Shown here piece by piece: positions 21,400 to 30,996 of a stretch of DNA of 36,050 nt (positions within the stretch are counted from its first letter, which is position 1; every line of letters starts with the position of its first letter). The stretch is from Ascoidea tarda (nom. inval.) (lineage: Eukaryota > Ascomycota > Saccharomycetes > Ascoideales > Ascoideaceae), in assembly GCA_030560485.1 (NCBI GenBank), contig JAKTTS010000106.1, positions 1-36,050 of the forward strand. Reading direction: 5' to 3'. The position numbers were made by a program, and so were the translations under genes. The notes under the pieces were generated by a model, which saw nothing but the letters and a program-made list of their open reading frames with translations, had not been told where the DNA came from and did not search any database.

Positions 21400-21820
21400 A
21401 TGGCAGACCTGAGCGGTCTCCGGAAGTGCGCTGAAAAGACCATTCCGGTGTCGAGAGCACGCGTACCGGGAGGAGCTTTAGCCTGATCGGGCAGCGTTAG
21501 TGGCCCCTGGCCCTGCTACAGGCGAATTCTGCGTGGTCGGTATACGCCCAATCGGGCAGGTCTGGCAAGGTCGCGCGTTGGGACCATCCCGGTTCCCACC
21601 GCGCCAGGCCTGGGCCGTGCCCCTGCGGAGCGGCAGCGGAGGCGCTGACCGGGAGAACAGTCTTCCACCGCGCCTGTTCGGAACGTTGACACTGCGTGTA
21701 GGTGCGTGCGAATGCGTGTGCGCAACGCGATATACCGCTACCAGACCCGCACTGGTGCCGGCAACGGTTTCGCGCGCGCGAGAGGGGGGTGGCCTGTGCA
21801 GCTCTAGAGCTCTCGACCCA
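21400..21820. other. GC-rich block 2 upstream of MAE1
   Basis: Base count over 21481-21780 is about 68% G+C, peaking near 78% in 21601-21660. It holds an inverted pair CCGGAA (21420-21425) and TTCCGG (21443-21448), ACGCGT at 21459-21464, palindromes CCAGGCCTGG (21604-21613) and AGCTCTAGAGCT (21800-21811), and a run of CGCGCGCGCG at 21771-21780 resembling the RSC (Rsc3/30) target CGCGCG. It ends about 700 bases before the MAE1 ATG. Frames of 70-140 codons on both strands have no recognisable motifs. A promoter, upstream activating region or structured RNA is possible. Confidence 0.55.
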
Positions 21821-22515
21821 GTTCTTTCTTTTATCTGTTCTTGATGGCCTTGCTTTTGTATGTTCTCTACACTGTGCCCAAGTTGCTCTTCCTCCAAAGT
21901 GGTGTGTTGCTGTTCGCTAAAGAGCCATATTCAATGCTGTGAGACTGGACGATCCATTTTAGATTTAGAATTTGCAACTTAAAATCTAACTAATAAACAA
22001 CAATTTTTTTTTTTGGTTTTTTTTGTTTCTTTACTGTTTTTTGTTTGTTGGTTGTTAATTATATTTGTTTGGCTTTTGATTTGGGTTATATACTTCCTGA
22101 TGATATTTGTATAAATATATTCAATATTTCTGTGCTTTTTCTTTTCTTTTTCATCTCTTTCTTATCCCATCTTCAATATCGATATCTCTATTAATACCAT
22201 TTTTCCATACCATTTCCAAAAGATATTTCATATCTCAACACAACTCAAGAGTTCAATTCAATTGATATAATTATTTCATTCAATTATCATACTTTTTGAC
22301 TCAAGAGACTTCAAAAATAAAAACAATCTCAAAAAATAAAATAAAAAAATATATTCAATTCAAAAATCAATAACTGTTACCTTTCAACTAGAATTTCTGT
22401 AATTCCCCCAAAAATTAAAACAAACATACAAATAATCAAACCCTAACATTTTTTAATTCAATTGCAATTTCCAATCACATTTCCTATCACATTTTCATTT
22501 TAATATCCTCTCAAA

Positions 22516-24477
22516 ATGACCGTATCCTCCACTTTAGACAACAGAGCTGGTGTATCGTACCCATCCTCCTCGGACGATGAAGCCTTTTCTTCCTCCGAAT
22601 ATAGAATCCCAACTTCAGCTGGCAGAATGCTCACAAATGTTAGAACTCATACTTTAACAAAGAGAACTCCCATTGGCTGGAAAGCTGAAATGCTATATTC
22701 CAACAGAAAACCAAAATCAACCAGATTAACCTCTGATGGTTCAATTGAGTGTGATTTGACCGGTTTTCAAATCTTAAACTCCCCTCTATTCAACAAAGGT
22801 ACTGCTTTCTCTCTCGAAGAAAGGGCTGCTTTTGGTTTACAAGGTCTTTTACCCCCTGTTGTCAACACTCTTGATGAACAAGTTGAAAGAGCTTACAAAC
22901 AATTATCTGTCTTGAGAACTCCCTTGGGCAAAAATGACTTCTGTACCTCCATGAGACAACAAAACAAAATCCTATTCTACGAATTGGTCAGAAGACATAT
23001 CAGAGAATTACTTCCAATCATCTATACTCCAACCGAAGGTGATGCCATTGCTGCCTTTTCCCATCGTTTCAGAAAACCAGAGGGTTGCTTCTTGGATATC
23101 ACTGACCCGGAAAGTGTCGAGACAAGACTAGCTGCTTTTGGTAAATCAAAGGATGTTGACTACATTGTTGTCTCAGATGGTGAAGGTATCTTAGGTATCG
23201 GTGATCAGGGCGTCGGTGGTATCAGAATCTCCATCTCTAAATTGTCTCTTATGACCTTATGTGGTGGTATCCATCCAGGTAGAGTTATCCCAGTCTGTTT
23301 AGACGTTGGTACCAACAACAAAACTTTGTCCGATGACGAGCTCTACATGGGTAACAGATTCCCCAGAGTTAGAGGTGAAGCCTACGACGCCTTCTGCGAC
23401 CGTTTTATCAAAGTTGTTAAAAAGAGGTTCCCCAACGCCGTTGTCCATTTTGAAGACTTTGGTGTTCTTAATGCCAGAAACTTGTTGAAGAGATATAGAA
23501 ATAGAATCTCCTGTTTCAACGATGATATCCAAGGTACAGGTGCCGTTGTTATGTCCTCTATTATCGCTGGTTTAAACTTTACAAACAGAGAATTGCTAGA
23601 CTCCAAAATCGTTGTCTACGGTTCAGGTTCCGCTGGTTTAGGTATTGCTGATCAAATCGTTTCCCATATGGTTACTCATGGTGCTACTGTCCAAGAAGCC
23701 AGAGACAAAATCCACTGTATGGATCGTTTTGGTTTAATCGTCAAATCAATGAAAGAAACCGGCTTGGCCAGCGAGGACCAACTACTATACGCCGACGATG
23801 ATAAAGACTGGGAAAACATCAACATCAAATCCTTGAGAGAAGTTGTCGAACACGTCAAACCAACCATCTTGATTGGTTGTTCTACTCAAGCTGGTGCTTT
23901 TACCGAAGAAGTTGTCAAAACCATGTACAAATATAACCCAAGACCAATTATCTTCCCATTATCAAACCCAACTAGATTACATGAAGCTGTTCCAAAAGAC
24001 TTGATGGAATGGACTGATTGCAACGCTTTAGTCGCAACCGGTTCTCCCTTCAAACCATACAAGGGTTACGTCTCATCGGAAAATAATAACTGTTTCTCAT
24101 TCCCAGGTATTGGTTTGGGTGCTGTCTTATCCAGATCAACAACCATCAGTGATGAAATGATTAGTGCTGCTGTTGACGAATTGGCCAAGATGTCCCCAAA
24201 GGTCAATAATCCAAAAGCTGGTTTGTTACCCCCAGTCGAAGAAATCACTGTTGCCTCATCAAGAATCGCCACAGCTGTTATATTAAAGGCTCTTGAACAA
24301 GGCTTAGCCAGAATTGAAAACGAATTCCAACCAGGTACAAGAAAATCAAGAAAAGTTGTCGTTCCAAGAGACTTTGATGAATGTCATGAATGGGTCAAAG
24401 CACAAATGTGGAAACCAGAATACAGACCATATATTAAAGTTGAGCATCAACAAGACATTCACACTCATCAATATTAG
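22516..24477 (+). CDS. MAE1: NAD(P)-dependent malic enzyme
   Basis: Malic enzyme decarboxylates malate to pyruvate and CO2, forming NAD(P)H. The 653-residue protein has the N-terminal malic domain with LPIIYTPTEGDA (catalytic Tyr), DGEGILGIGDQGVGG, EDFGVLNARNLL and FNDDIQGTGAV (metal-binding acids). The NAD-binding domain follows with the VVYGSGSAGLGIA dinucleotide fold, IFPLSNPT and FPGIGLGAV. It is close to baker's yeast Mae1 (669 residues). The N-terminus (MTVSSTLDNRAGVSYPSSSD) is acidic and Ser-rich and does not look like a mitochondrial presequence, unlike baker's yeast Mae1, so a cytosolic location is possible. No in-frame CTG is present. The leader from about 22000 is AT-rich and pyrimidine-rich, with CCAAT at 22470 and AACCCTAA at 22439-22446. 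Confidence 0.97.
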   Translation: MTVSSTLDNRAGVSYPSSSDDEAFSSSEYRIPTSAGRMLTNVRTHTLTKRTPIGWKAEMLYSNRKPKSTRLTSDGSIECDLTGFQILNSPLFNKGTAFSLEERAAFGLQGLLPPVVNTLDEQVERAYKQLSVLRTPLGKNDFCTSMRQQNKILFYELVRRHIRELLPIIYTPTEGDAIAAFSHRFRKPEGCFLDITDPESVETRLAAFGKSKDVDYIVVSDGEGILGIGDQGVGGIRISISKLSLMTLCGGIHPGRVIPVCLDVGTNNKTLSDDELYMGNRFPRVRGEAYDAFCDRFIKVVKKRFPNAVVHFEDFGVLNARNLLKRYRNRISCFNDDIQGTGAVVMSSIIAGLNFTNRELLDSKIVVYGSGSAGLGIADQIVSHMVTHGATVQEARDKIHCMDRFGLIVKSMKETGLASEDQLLYADDDKDWENINIKSLREVVEHVKPTILIGCSTQAGAFTEEVVKTMYKYNPRPIIFPLSNPTRLHEAVPKDLMEWTDCNALVATGSPFKPYKGYVSSENNNCFSFPGIGLGAVLSRSTTISDEMISAAVDELAKMSPKVNNPKAGLLPPVEEITVASSRIATAVILKALEQGLARIENEFQPGTRKSRKVVVPRDFDECHEWVKAQMWKPEYRPYIKVEHQQDIHTHQY

Positions 24478-26623
24478 TTTTTAAAAAAATAAAAAAGAAA
24501 TTACTATTATCAAAAAATTATACAAATTATACAAATTATACAATATGAAAATTAATTAAAAAAAATTAGTTTCATTTTTTAATTTTTTTTTCTTTTACTT
24601 TTTATATTCGTTTCAGTTCATTTTTTTTTTAATTTTGAAAAGGAAAAAAGAAAAGTGTTTCAATTATCTACTAGCTTAAATAATTGTGAGATTTTTTTAT
24701 TGTTTTTGACTTATTTTTTGCTTTTAAATAATCATTTTCAAAACTTTTTATTTGGGGTATTATATTTTTATTTTTCTCGTTTTATTTTACAAGTTTAGTT
24801 TTTTATATTGCATTTATTATAATTGTTTTATTTTTTTTTTCATTTGATTTACATACTACCTAATACAATAAACAACGTTATAATTTCAATCCATCAATTG
24901 GCGATTGCCGATTTATCAGTACAATCAAATTAATCCCAGATTAGATCAGATAAGACTGAACATAAAACCAGACACACAAATCTGCAAAGCTCAAAGCAAT
25001 GATACGTCAGCACGGCAGCCAATCAAAGAGAAGCAGACCCACAGCAGCTCCAAACCAAACACAGCACCTGAAAAATACCTGTATGAAACCAAACCTTTTG
25101 GTGTTATACATCCTTGGTATGCAAGATTCCCCGTAATTTCAAAGACAAGTCCAGAATCCGCACACACACTATACATAGTCTGCAGGGCTATTAGGTAGCT
25201 GCTTAGTGTTGGTGCTGAGAAAAGTATAATTAGTGATTCCGAAAGCCCATTTCCAGAATTTCCTTGATGGTCAACAAAATGAGCTATTTTCCAGCTGCTT
25301 GAGAGTTTTTAAAAGTATTTAAAACCCTCGCTCTATTTGGCTGAAAAATGTCATGGGCCTAAGCAGACTGAAATCGGCGATGGAGCTTTTCTTGAAACTG
25401 ATCAGCCTGGTTGAATCAAGTCGAGAAATGGGGGATAACCAATGGCAGAGGGGGTGACTCCAGCTGCCTGGAATCACAGTCCAGGGGAAAAATACAAAGA
25501 ATCCTGACAAACGCAGCAGCTTCAACGACAAATCCAGCTGGAGACTCTGCATCAAAGACTGCTATTGTTTTTCTTTTCAACTGTTTTCTCAGATCCAGAG
25601 TTCCCCAGATTTCTAATCCATCCACAACGATGGTCTCCGCAGCCATACGCATAAACGCATCAGACAGCGCTCTTACACGTCTGACCAATGGTAGGGTGCA
25701 AAAAGAACTAGAAAAAGGGAGCAAATCCCGATTTGGCTTTTTCGGCACTTGTTGGAGTCTTTTTCTTGTGCTTTTTATCGAAAACCATCCACGAATCTTT
25801 CTTCAACTGGACGTGAATTTGTTTGGGCTAGTTCTGTTTTCTCTTGTTATCTTTTTTTTTTTTTTTTCGTTTTCCTTTCGTTTTTATCGCACTGGGAGGG
25901 GTCTTTTGTGCGTTTTCCTCTCCATAAAAATATCCGCAGTACTTAACGCCGGCCATTTACTCAGGTATTTCCGGTATATTCAAGAGCTAAAAACCGCTCC
26001 TCGGCCTTAACTATGGTCTCCCCCACGACTTTCCAAAAGGAAACTTTTTTACTATAGCCCTTTTCGCTGAAAATGGTTTAAAATGAGTTAGAATGAGTTA
26101 AAATAATGAAAATGATCAAGCTGATTATATCCAAGCAGACAAAAGTGGTTTATCTGATAGTTGATGCCAATCTTAATCATCTCCAATAATGAAAACACAG
26201 CACCTCTTCATGTATTTTTCAGCAGGTAGTTTAAGTAGTTTAAATGTGGAGTAGCTATCTTTTTTTTTTCATCAATAAAAGAAATTTCAACAAAAAAATG
26301 TATAAATATCCCATCAGGATTCATCTTTTCTTCATATTTTTTATCGTTATATATAGCTGATCAACAATCTTAATAAATATCAATCACATTTATAATAATA
26401 GCAATAATACTTTTTGTTCTAATAATATCACCAACAAAACCACCCTTATTATAGTCCAATTGCTTTTATTTTCTTTTTCCTTACTTTTATCTCTCTGGTT
26501 AATCGGTCTATCCATCTAATTGCATTTTTTTTATTTTCTCTCATCGACTCACAATAAATATTCTACTAAATATCCCACTCAATATTCTTTTCCCCATAAT
26601 ATTCCCATACTCATATACCTAAA
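24478..26623. other. Intergenic region MAE1-DLD1
   Basis: The MAE1 3' flank (to about 24900) is T-rich with repeats of TATACAAATTATAC. From 24900 to about 26000 the DNA is less AT-rich; it holds CCAAT at 25019-25023 and TACGTCA near 25005, but both lie about 1.6 kb from DLD1. The last 600 bases are an AT-rich promoter with TATAAATA near 26302. Overlapping frames at 25411-26010 (+) and 25416-25748 (-) lack motifs and are not called. Confidence 0.55.
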
Positions 26624-28369
26624 ATGTTTACCAATTCCTTCAGATATAATCCTATAAGAAACCAATTGAGATACAATCTTAAAAATTTCAAAAACGCCAA
26701 TAACCTCAAAAACTTGAATAACAAGCGATTTTACTCTGAGAAATCAAAATACTTTCCCAAGGAATCTCCAAGAGAAGTAATTGGAAGATTTGCTACCTGG
26801 GCTGCACTCTTCACGATTGGTTTAGCCTATGGTTCATACAGAACCGTTGACAAAATACATGAACATCCCTTACCACATTTATTCCCAAATTCTTCAATAA
26901 CTCCCCTTGACGATTTATTGAAACCTGTTTATGGTACCACTGCTGATTTTGAAAAGGCTTTTAAAGAAATCATCGAGTTATTGCCAGAGGGCCACACTTC
27001 AACCTCACAATCAGAATTGGATCATCACTCCGATACCTATTGGAACTCCCATCATGCTACTGACGAACAAAGGCCTGCCATGATCGTTTGGCCCGAATCA
27101 ACTGAAGAGGTTTCCAAAGTCTTGAAGATTTGCAACAGCTATAAAATTCCTGTGACTCCGTATTCTGGCGGTACCTCTTTAGAAGGCCATTTTATTCCAA
27201 CAAGAGGTGGTATCTGTTTAGATTTGAACAAAATGAATAACATCTTATCGATCAACGAAAGTGATTTAGATATCACATTGCAACCCTCAGTTGGCTGGGA
27301 GGATTTAGAAGAGTATTTACATCCAAAAGGCTTATTATTCGGCCCTGATCCTGGCCCAGGTGCTGAAATTGGAGGAATGATTGCTACTTCTTGTTCGGGA
27401 ACCAATGCTGCAAGATATGGTACAATGAAGGAAAATGTCCTAAGTCTTACTGTTGTCTTGGCTGATGGAACAATCATCAAAACTAAAAAAAGGCCCAGAA
27501 AATCTGCTGCTGGCTATAATTTAACTGGTTTATTCATTGGCAGTGAAGGTACTTTAGGCGTAGTAACTGAGGCCACTTTGAGATTGAATGTCAGACCCCA
27601 AAACGAAACTGTTGCAGTGGTTCCCTTTCCTTCAATTGAAGACGCTGCCAAATCTGTTGAGCAAATTGTTTCCAAGGGCATTCAAGTCAATGCTGTAGAG
27701 TTGTTGGATGATGAAATGATGAAATGCATTAATATCTCTGGCGAGACGTCTAAAACCTGGGTCGAAAAACCAACACTATTTTTTAAATTAGCCGGTTCTA
27801 AAAACGGTTTGAAAGAGATGGTAAACACTGTTAAAGATATCACTAAAGGCAACAATGGTATTAATTTCGAGTTTGCAAACACTGAAGAGGAAAGACAGGA
27901 GTTATGGGCTGCAAGAAAAGTGGCACTTTGGTCAACCATTAACTATGGAAAGACGCTCAATCCTGATATTCAAGTTTGGACCACAGACGTTGCTGTTCCT
28001 GTATCTAAATTGGCCAACGTTTTGAAAGAGACAAAAGACGATATGAAGAAATCCGGTCTAACAGCCACTTTGGTTGGGCATGTTGGGGATGGAAATTTCC
28101 ATGCTTTCTTGTTATACGATAAGGAGACAAGAAAAACAGCAGAAGACTTAGTTGAAAGAATGGTGCATCGAGCTCTTGAAAATGAAGGTACATGCACTGG
28201 TGAGCATGGAGTTGGTTATGGTAAACGAGATTTTTTGATTAACGAAATTGGACAAGATCCAATCAGCTTAATGAGAAAGATTAAAATGGCATTGGATCCA
28301 AACCGAATTTTGAATGCTGATAAAGTTTTCCGAATTGATCCAGACGAACCATTAGTTGAGCACAGATGA
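26624..28369 (+). CDS. DLD1: D-lactate dehydrogenase (cytochrome), mitochondrial
   Basis: Dld1 oxidises D-lactate to pyruvate at the inner mitochondrial membrane and passes electrons to cytochrome c. The 581 residues match baker's yeast Dld1 (587). The N-terminus is a basic, Asn-rich presequence (residues 1-45) followed by a membrane segment (WAALFTIGLAYGSY, about 65-78), fitting a bipartite signal. The FAD-binding domain (about 145-330) has TPYSGGTSLEGHFIPTRGG, GPDPGPGAEIGGMIATSCSG and GLFIGSEGTLG. The C-terminal domain has GHVGDGNFHAF, GEHGVGYGKRDFL and DPNRILNADKVF. No in-frame CTG is present. Confidence 0.97.
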   Translation: MFTNSFRYNPIRNQLRYNLKNFKNANNLKNLNNKRFYSEKSKYFPKESPREVIGRFATWAALFTIGLAYGSYRTVDKIHEHPLPHLFPNSSITPLDDLLKPVYGTTADFEKAFKEIIELLPEGHTSTSQSELDHHSDTYWNSHHATDEQRPAMIVWPESTEEVSKVLKICNSYKIPVTPYSGGTSLEGHFIPTRGGICLDLNKMNNILSINESDLDITLQPSVGWEDLEEYLHPKGLLFGPDPGPGAEIGGMIATSCSGTNAARYGTMKENVLSLTVVLADGTIIKTKKRPRKSAAGYNLTGLFIGSEGTLGVVTEATLRLNVRPQNETVAVVPFPSIEDAAKSVEQIVSKGIQVNAVELLDDEMMKCINISGETSKTWVEKPTLFFKLAGSKNGLKEMVNTVKDITKGNNGINFEFANTEEERQELWAARKVALWSTINYGKTLNPDIQVWTTDVAVPVSKLANVLKETKDDMKKSGLTATLVGHVGDGNFHAFLLYDKETRKTAEDLVERMVHRALENEGTCTGEHGVGYGKRDFLINEIGQDPISLMRKIKMALDPNRILNADKVFRIDPDEPLVEHR

Positions 28370-30996
28370 GCTACTATTAAGTGGTTTTATTCCTTAAATG
28401 ACAATTGATTTTATTTTATTTGTGAAAATATTTTCAAGTTATTTTGATTCATCCCCATATCGTTAGTATTTAAATTATTTTTCCAAGATTTAGTACTTAT
28501 TTATCAACTGCATTAACAATTTAAGCATATTTTTGATTTAATTTGTATAATTGATGATATTGTTAAAACCTATTGTGTATCCTTTTATTTTATTTAGTTT
28601 CCAGCTTTCCGTTCTTTTATTTCTTTTATTAATTGTATCACACACTGCTCTATTTTTTTATTTTTTTTTATTTCTTTTTTTATTTTATAGATTTCTTTAT
28701 ACCATTTGATATATATAGATAATTAATTATAATTTTGATTGATATCTTTTTTTTTAGAGTAGTGAGTAGCAGTATGATAAATTGGTGGGAGATGGATAAT
28801 ATTTTGTTTTCTGGATTCATTTCTAGATTGTTTTGTTATCGAATAGTGTGTTCAAAGATGGAAGAAGAGTGATATATAAATACGTGTGTTATCTCAAAAG
28901 AGAAATGTAGAGAGAAAGGCGTTTTGAAAGAACGTTGAGACGTTTTAATTCCTTTGTAAAAATATAATTAGAAGAGTAGGTTTTAAAGTGTATTGGCAAT
29001 GATTAAGCAACGTTTAAGGAGGGTTTGGAAACAGTCAAGTATGGCAGCTTTTTAAAGTATTAAAATAAACAAGTTAAGAGGATAGTTTAGTGGATTGAGA
29101 ATTAGCATTTTGACGAAACAGTCGCCTTTATAATATATATTTTCCTAGAGGATTACTGTTTCAAATTGGATTTCCATTTGGGAGCAGTTCTCAATTATAT
29201 TGTCTGTTTGACGTGGATAAGTATAATCTATAATCTGGGAATCTGATCTGATTTGATCTGATCTAATTTGGTGTGATATGATTAGGGAAAGTGAGAAGTG
29301 GATATAATAGGCTCTGATTAGATGGCAAATATGGAAAGGATAAGCAAAACACATTAAATTTGATTAGATAAAAAGGGTTTCAAATTAAGCAAAATTAGAA
29401 AATGACTCCTTAATCTTAATTTTAATTCTAATTCTAATTAATTCTAATCGTGGTCAATATTTTTCAATGTTGAGTTGGGAAAGTGAATCTGTATACAAGA
29501 TTTTGAAACAGCAAATATATAAAGCAGGCAGTCATTTCAGTAACTGTTTTCAACAATAAAAGCAGTGTGGCATATTTTCTTGCGAAGAGTAATCTAATCA
29601 GCTAATCAGCAAATATCTGGTAATGGGCTGCTGAATAGGATACATTTTGGAAGCTCAGTACCAAAGCAATTCAGATTGTTATTATCACTCGCTGAGGGAA
29701 ACTAAATTTTCACTCTAAAAATATGCCAAAATAATTATTGGCAATTAGGAAACACAGATAAATAATAGACAAGCCCTGACAAGTTTTACTCAATTGTTTT
29801 TATTGGAAAAATGCTTTTAACTTATTCTGTTTTCTGGAGGTTTCAAACAAAAGTTGTGAAATATTTGCAGTTTTTTTGTGCTCAGAAACCAAAAGAAAAA
29901 ATTTCACTGTGTTTTCAAGACATTTCTCGAGACCCGCTTCTCTGGTCGGCGCTGATCGCGCACCAAGAGACGTAAACTACCGTAGACCGGCCTGTGCTTG
30001 CGTTTGCCTGCGCAGCCCTCGCCTGAACACGTGATTATAGAGTTCTTTTGCACTGCTTTTGTTGGGAGGGCTTTTTGAAGTTGGAAGGGTTCAAACAGCA
30101 GTTGAAAAAGCAGTTAAGAAGCTGTTCAACATTGGTTGGAACTATTCAAAAACCTCAGCTTGTGCAGCTTATTGGTCAGAGATTGAAGACGAATATTCAT
30201 TTACCACTATCTTCCTGATTCTGGTGGTGTCGTGGAATAAGCTCTGGATCTGCATTTTCTGCTATGATTTCCTTTGCCAACTATGCTAATTGTTGGTGAT
30301 CGACAGAGGATTGAACAATGTCCCAAACTCTATTGATCCAAACTGAAAAGGTTTCCACTTTTTCTTTCCAACTCCTGAAATCAACCACCTATTATGCAAA
30401 AAAATTGCACTTTGCCTGGAACCAAAATAAATCAGGCCAATTTCGCCTGCTAACTTTGAAAATGTATCACTGCTCATCATGTCCTTTATGTATTGTCTCT
30501 AAGAATTGTCTTGACTATCTTGCTAGAGATCCCAAATTTCGTGTTATTCGTTGAATTGTCACCATGTACTGCAATATGTATTGGTATTCTAATATACAAA
30601 AGCTAATTTGCTAGTCTCTTGTTTACTAAACGAATTTTTTATTAAAACAATTTCAGCTTTATATTAATACTTGTTTTCCCTTGTTTTTTTTCTTCCATTT
30701 CCTTTTCATTGTTTTAAAAGTTGTTCCCTTAAATACTTGGTCCAAATTTCCCACATATTTCCTTTTTTTATTGTTCAACAATATAGCTCGGTTTTGTTTC
30801 TCACAAACAACACTTCTAAAAGTTATTCAACGCATCCCAGATATCATTGAGCTGCTAATTTCCAATTAATACTGACTATCTTTTGAAAATTTTTGTAACA
30901 TAGCAGAAAAATTGGAGCTAAGAATTTCACTTACCTCAGCTAGATAACCAACTAATTCTAATTTCTAGAAAAAAAGAAAACCCTAATTTTCTCATC
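28370..30996. other. Intergenic region DLD1 to permease gene
   Basis: 2.6 kb without a supported gene. The first kilobase is AT-rich DLD1 3' flank. Low-order repeats of TGATCT lie near 29235-29275 and of TAATTC near 29410-29450. A short GC-rich patch (about 62% G+C) covers 29941-30030 and ends in CACGTG. Upstream of the permease ATG lies AACCCTAA (30980-30987). Two frames of 76-78 codons near 30059-30554 show no motifs. Confidence 0.55.
30028..30033. promoter_or_regulatory. CACGTG E-box (Cbf1-type) far upstream of permease
   Basis: CACGTGAT reads ATCACGTG on the minus strand, a full match to Cbf1 RTCACRTG. It sits at the edge of a GC-rich patch about 960 bases before the permease ATG. A role is inferred only from the motif. 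Confidence 0.4.

Larger units (their letters stand above)
17782..22515. other. Long divergent intergenic region RPL5-MAE1
   Basis: No convincing gene in 4.7 kb between the divergently transcribed RPL5 and MAE1. Contents in order: RPL5 promoter; AT-rich DNA with a near-palindrome at 18667-18692; degenerate 10-bp repeats at 19081-19140; AT tandem repeats near 19258-19310; a GC-rich block at 19790-20300; a degenerate repeat at 20698-20760; a second GC-rich block at 21400-21820; then a long AT-rich, pyrimidine-rich leader in front of MAE1. I looked for tRNA B-box, SRP RNA, RNase P and spliceosomal RNA motifs and saw none. Confidence 0.55.

Noticed and set aside
21478-21920. Frames of 69-139 codons in GC-rich block 2
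   Set aside because: Four mutually overlapping frames on both strands, Arg/Pro/Ala-rich as expected from high GC; none recognisable.
21844-22537. Possible upstream exon of MAE1 (ATG 21844, donor GTATGT at 21858)
   Set aside because: The only acceptor after a CTAAC-like site is inside the MAE1 coding start and the reading phases do not match.
25411-26010. 199-codon + frame upstream of DLD1
   Set aside because: Begins at TTG, has a homopolymer-coded Phe run, overlaps an antisense 110-codon frame, and shows no motif.
30895-30996. Candidate 5'-UTR intron end (AACTAAT then TTTCTAG) before the permease
   Set aside because: Plausible branch and acceptor, but no donor could be fixed and the coding start is complete without it.
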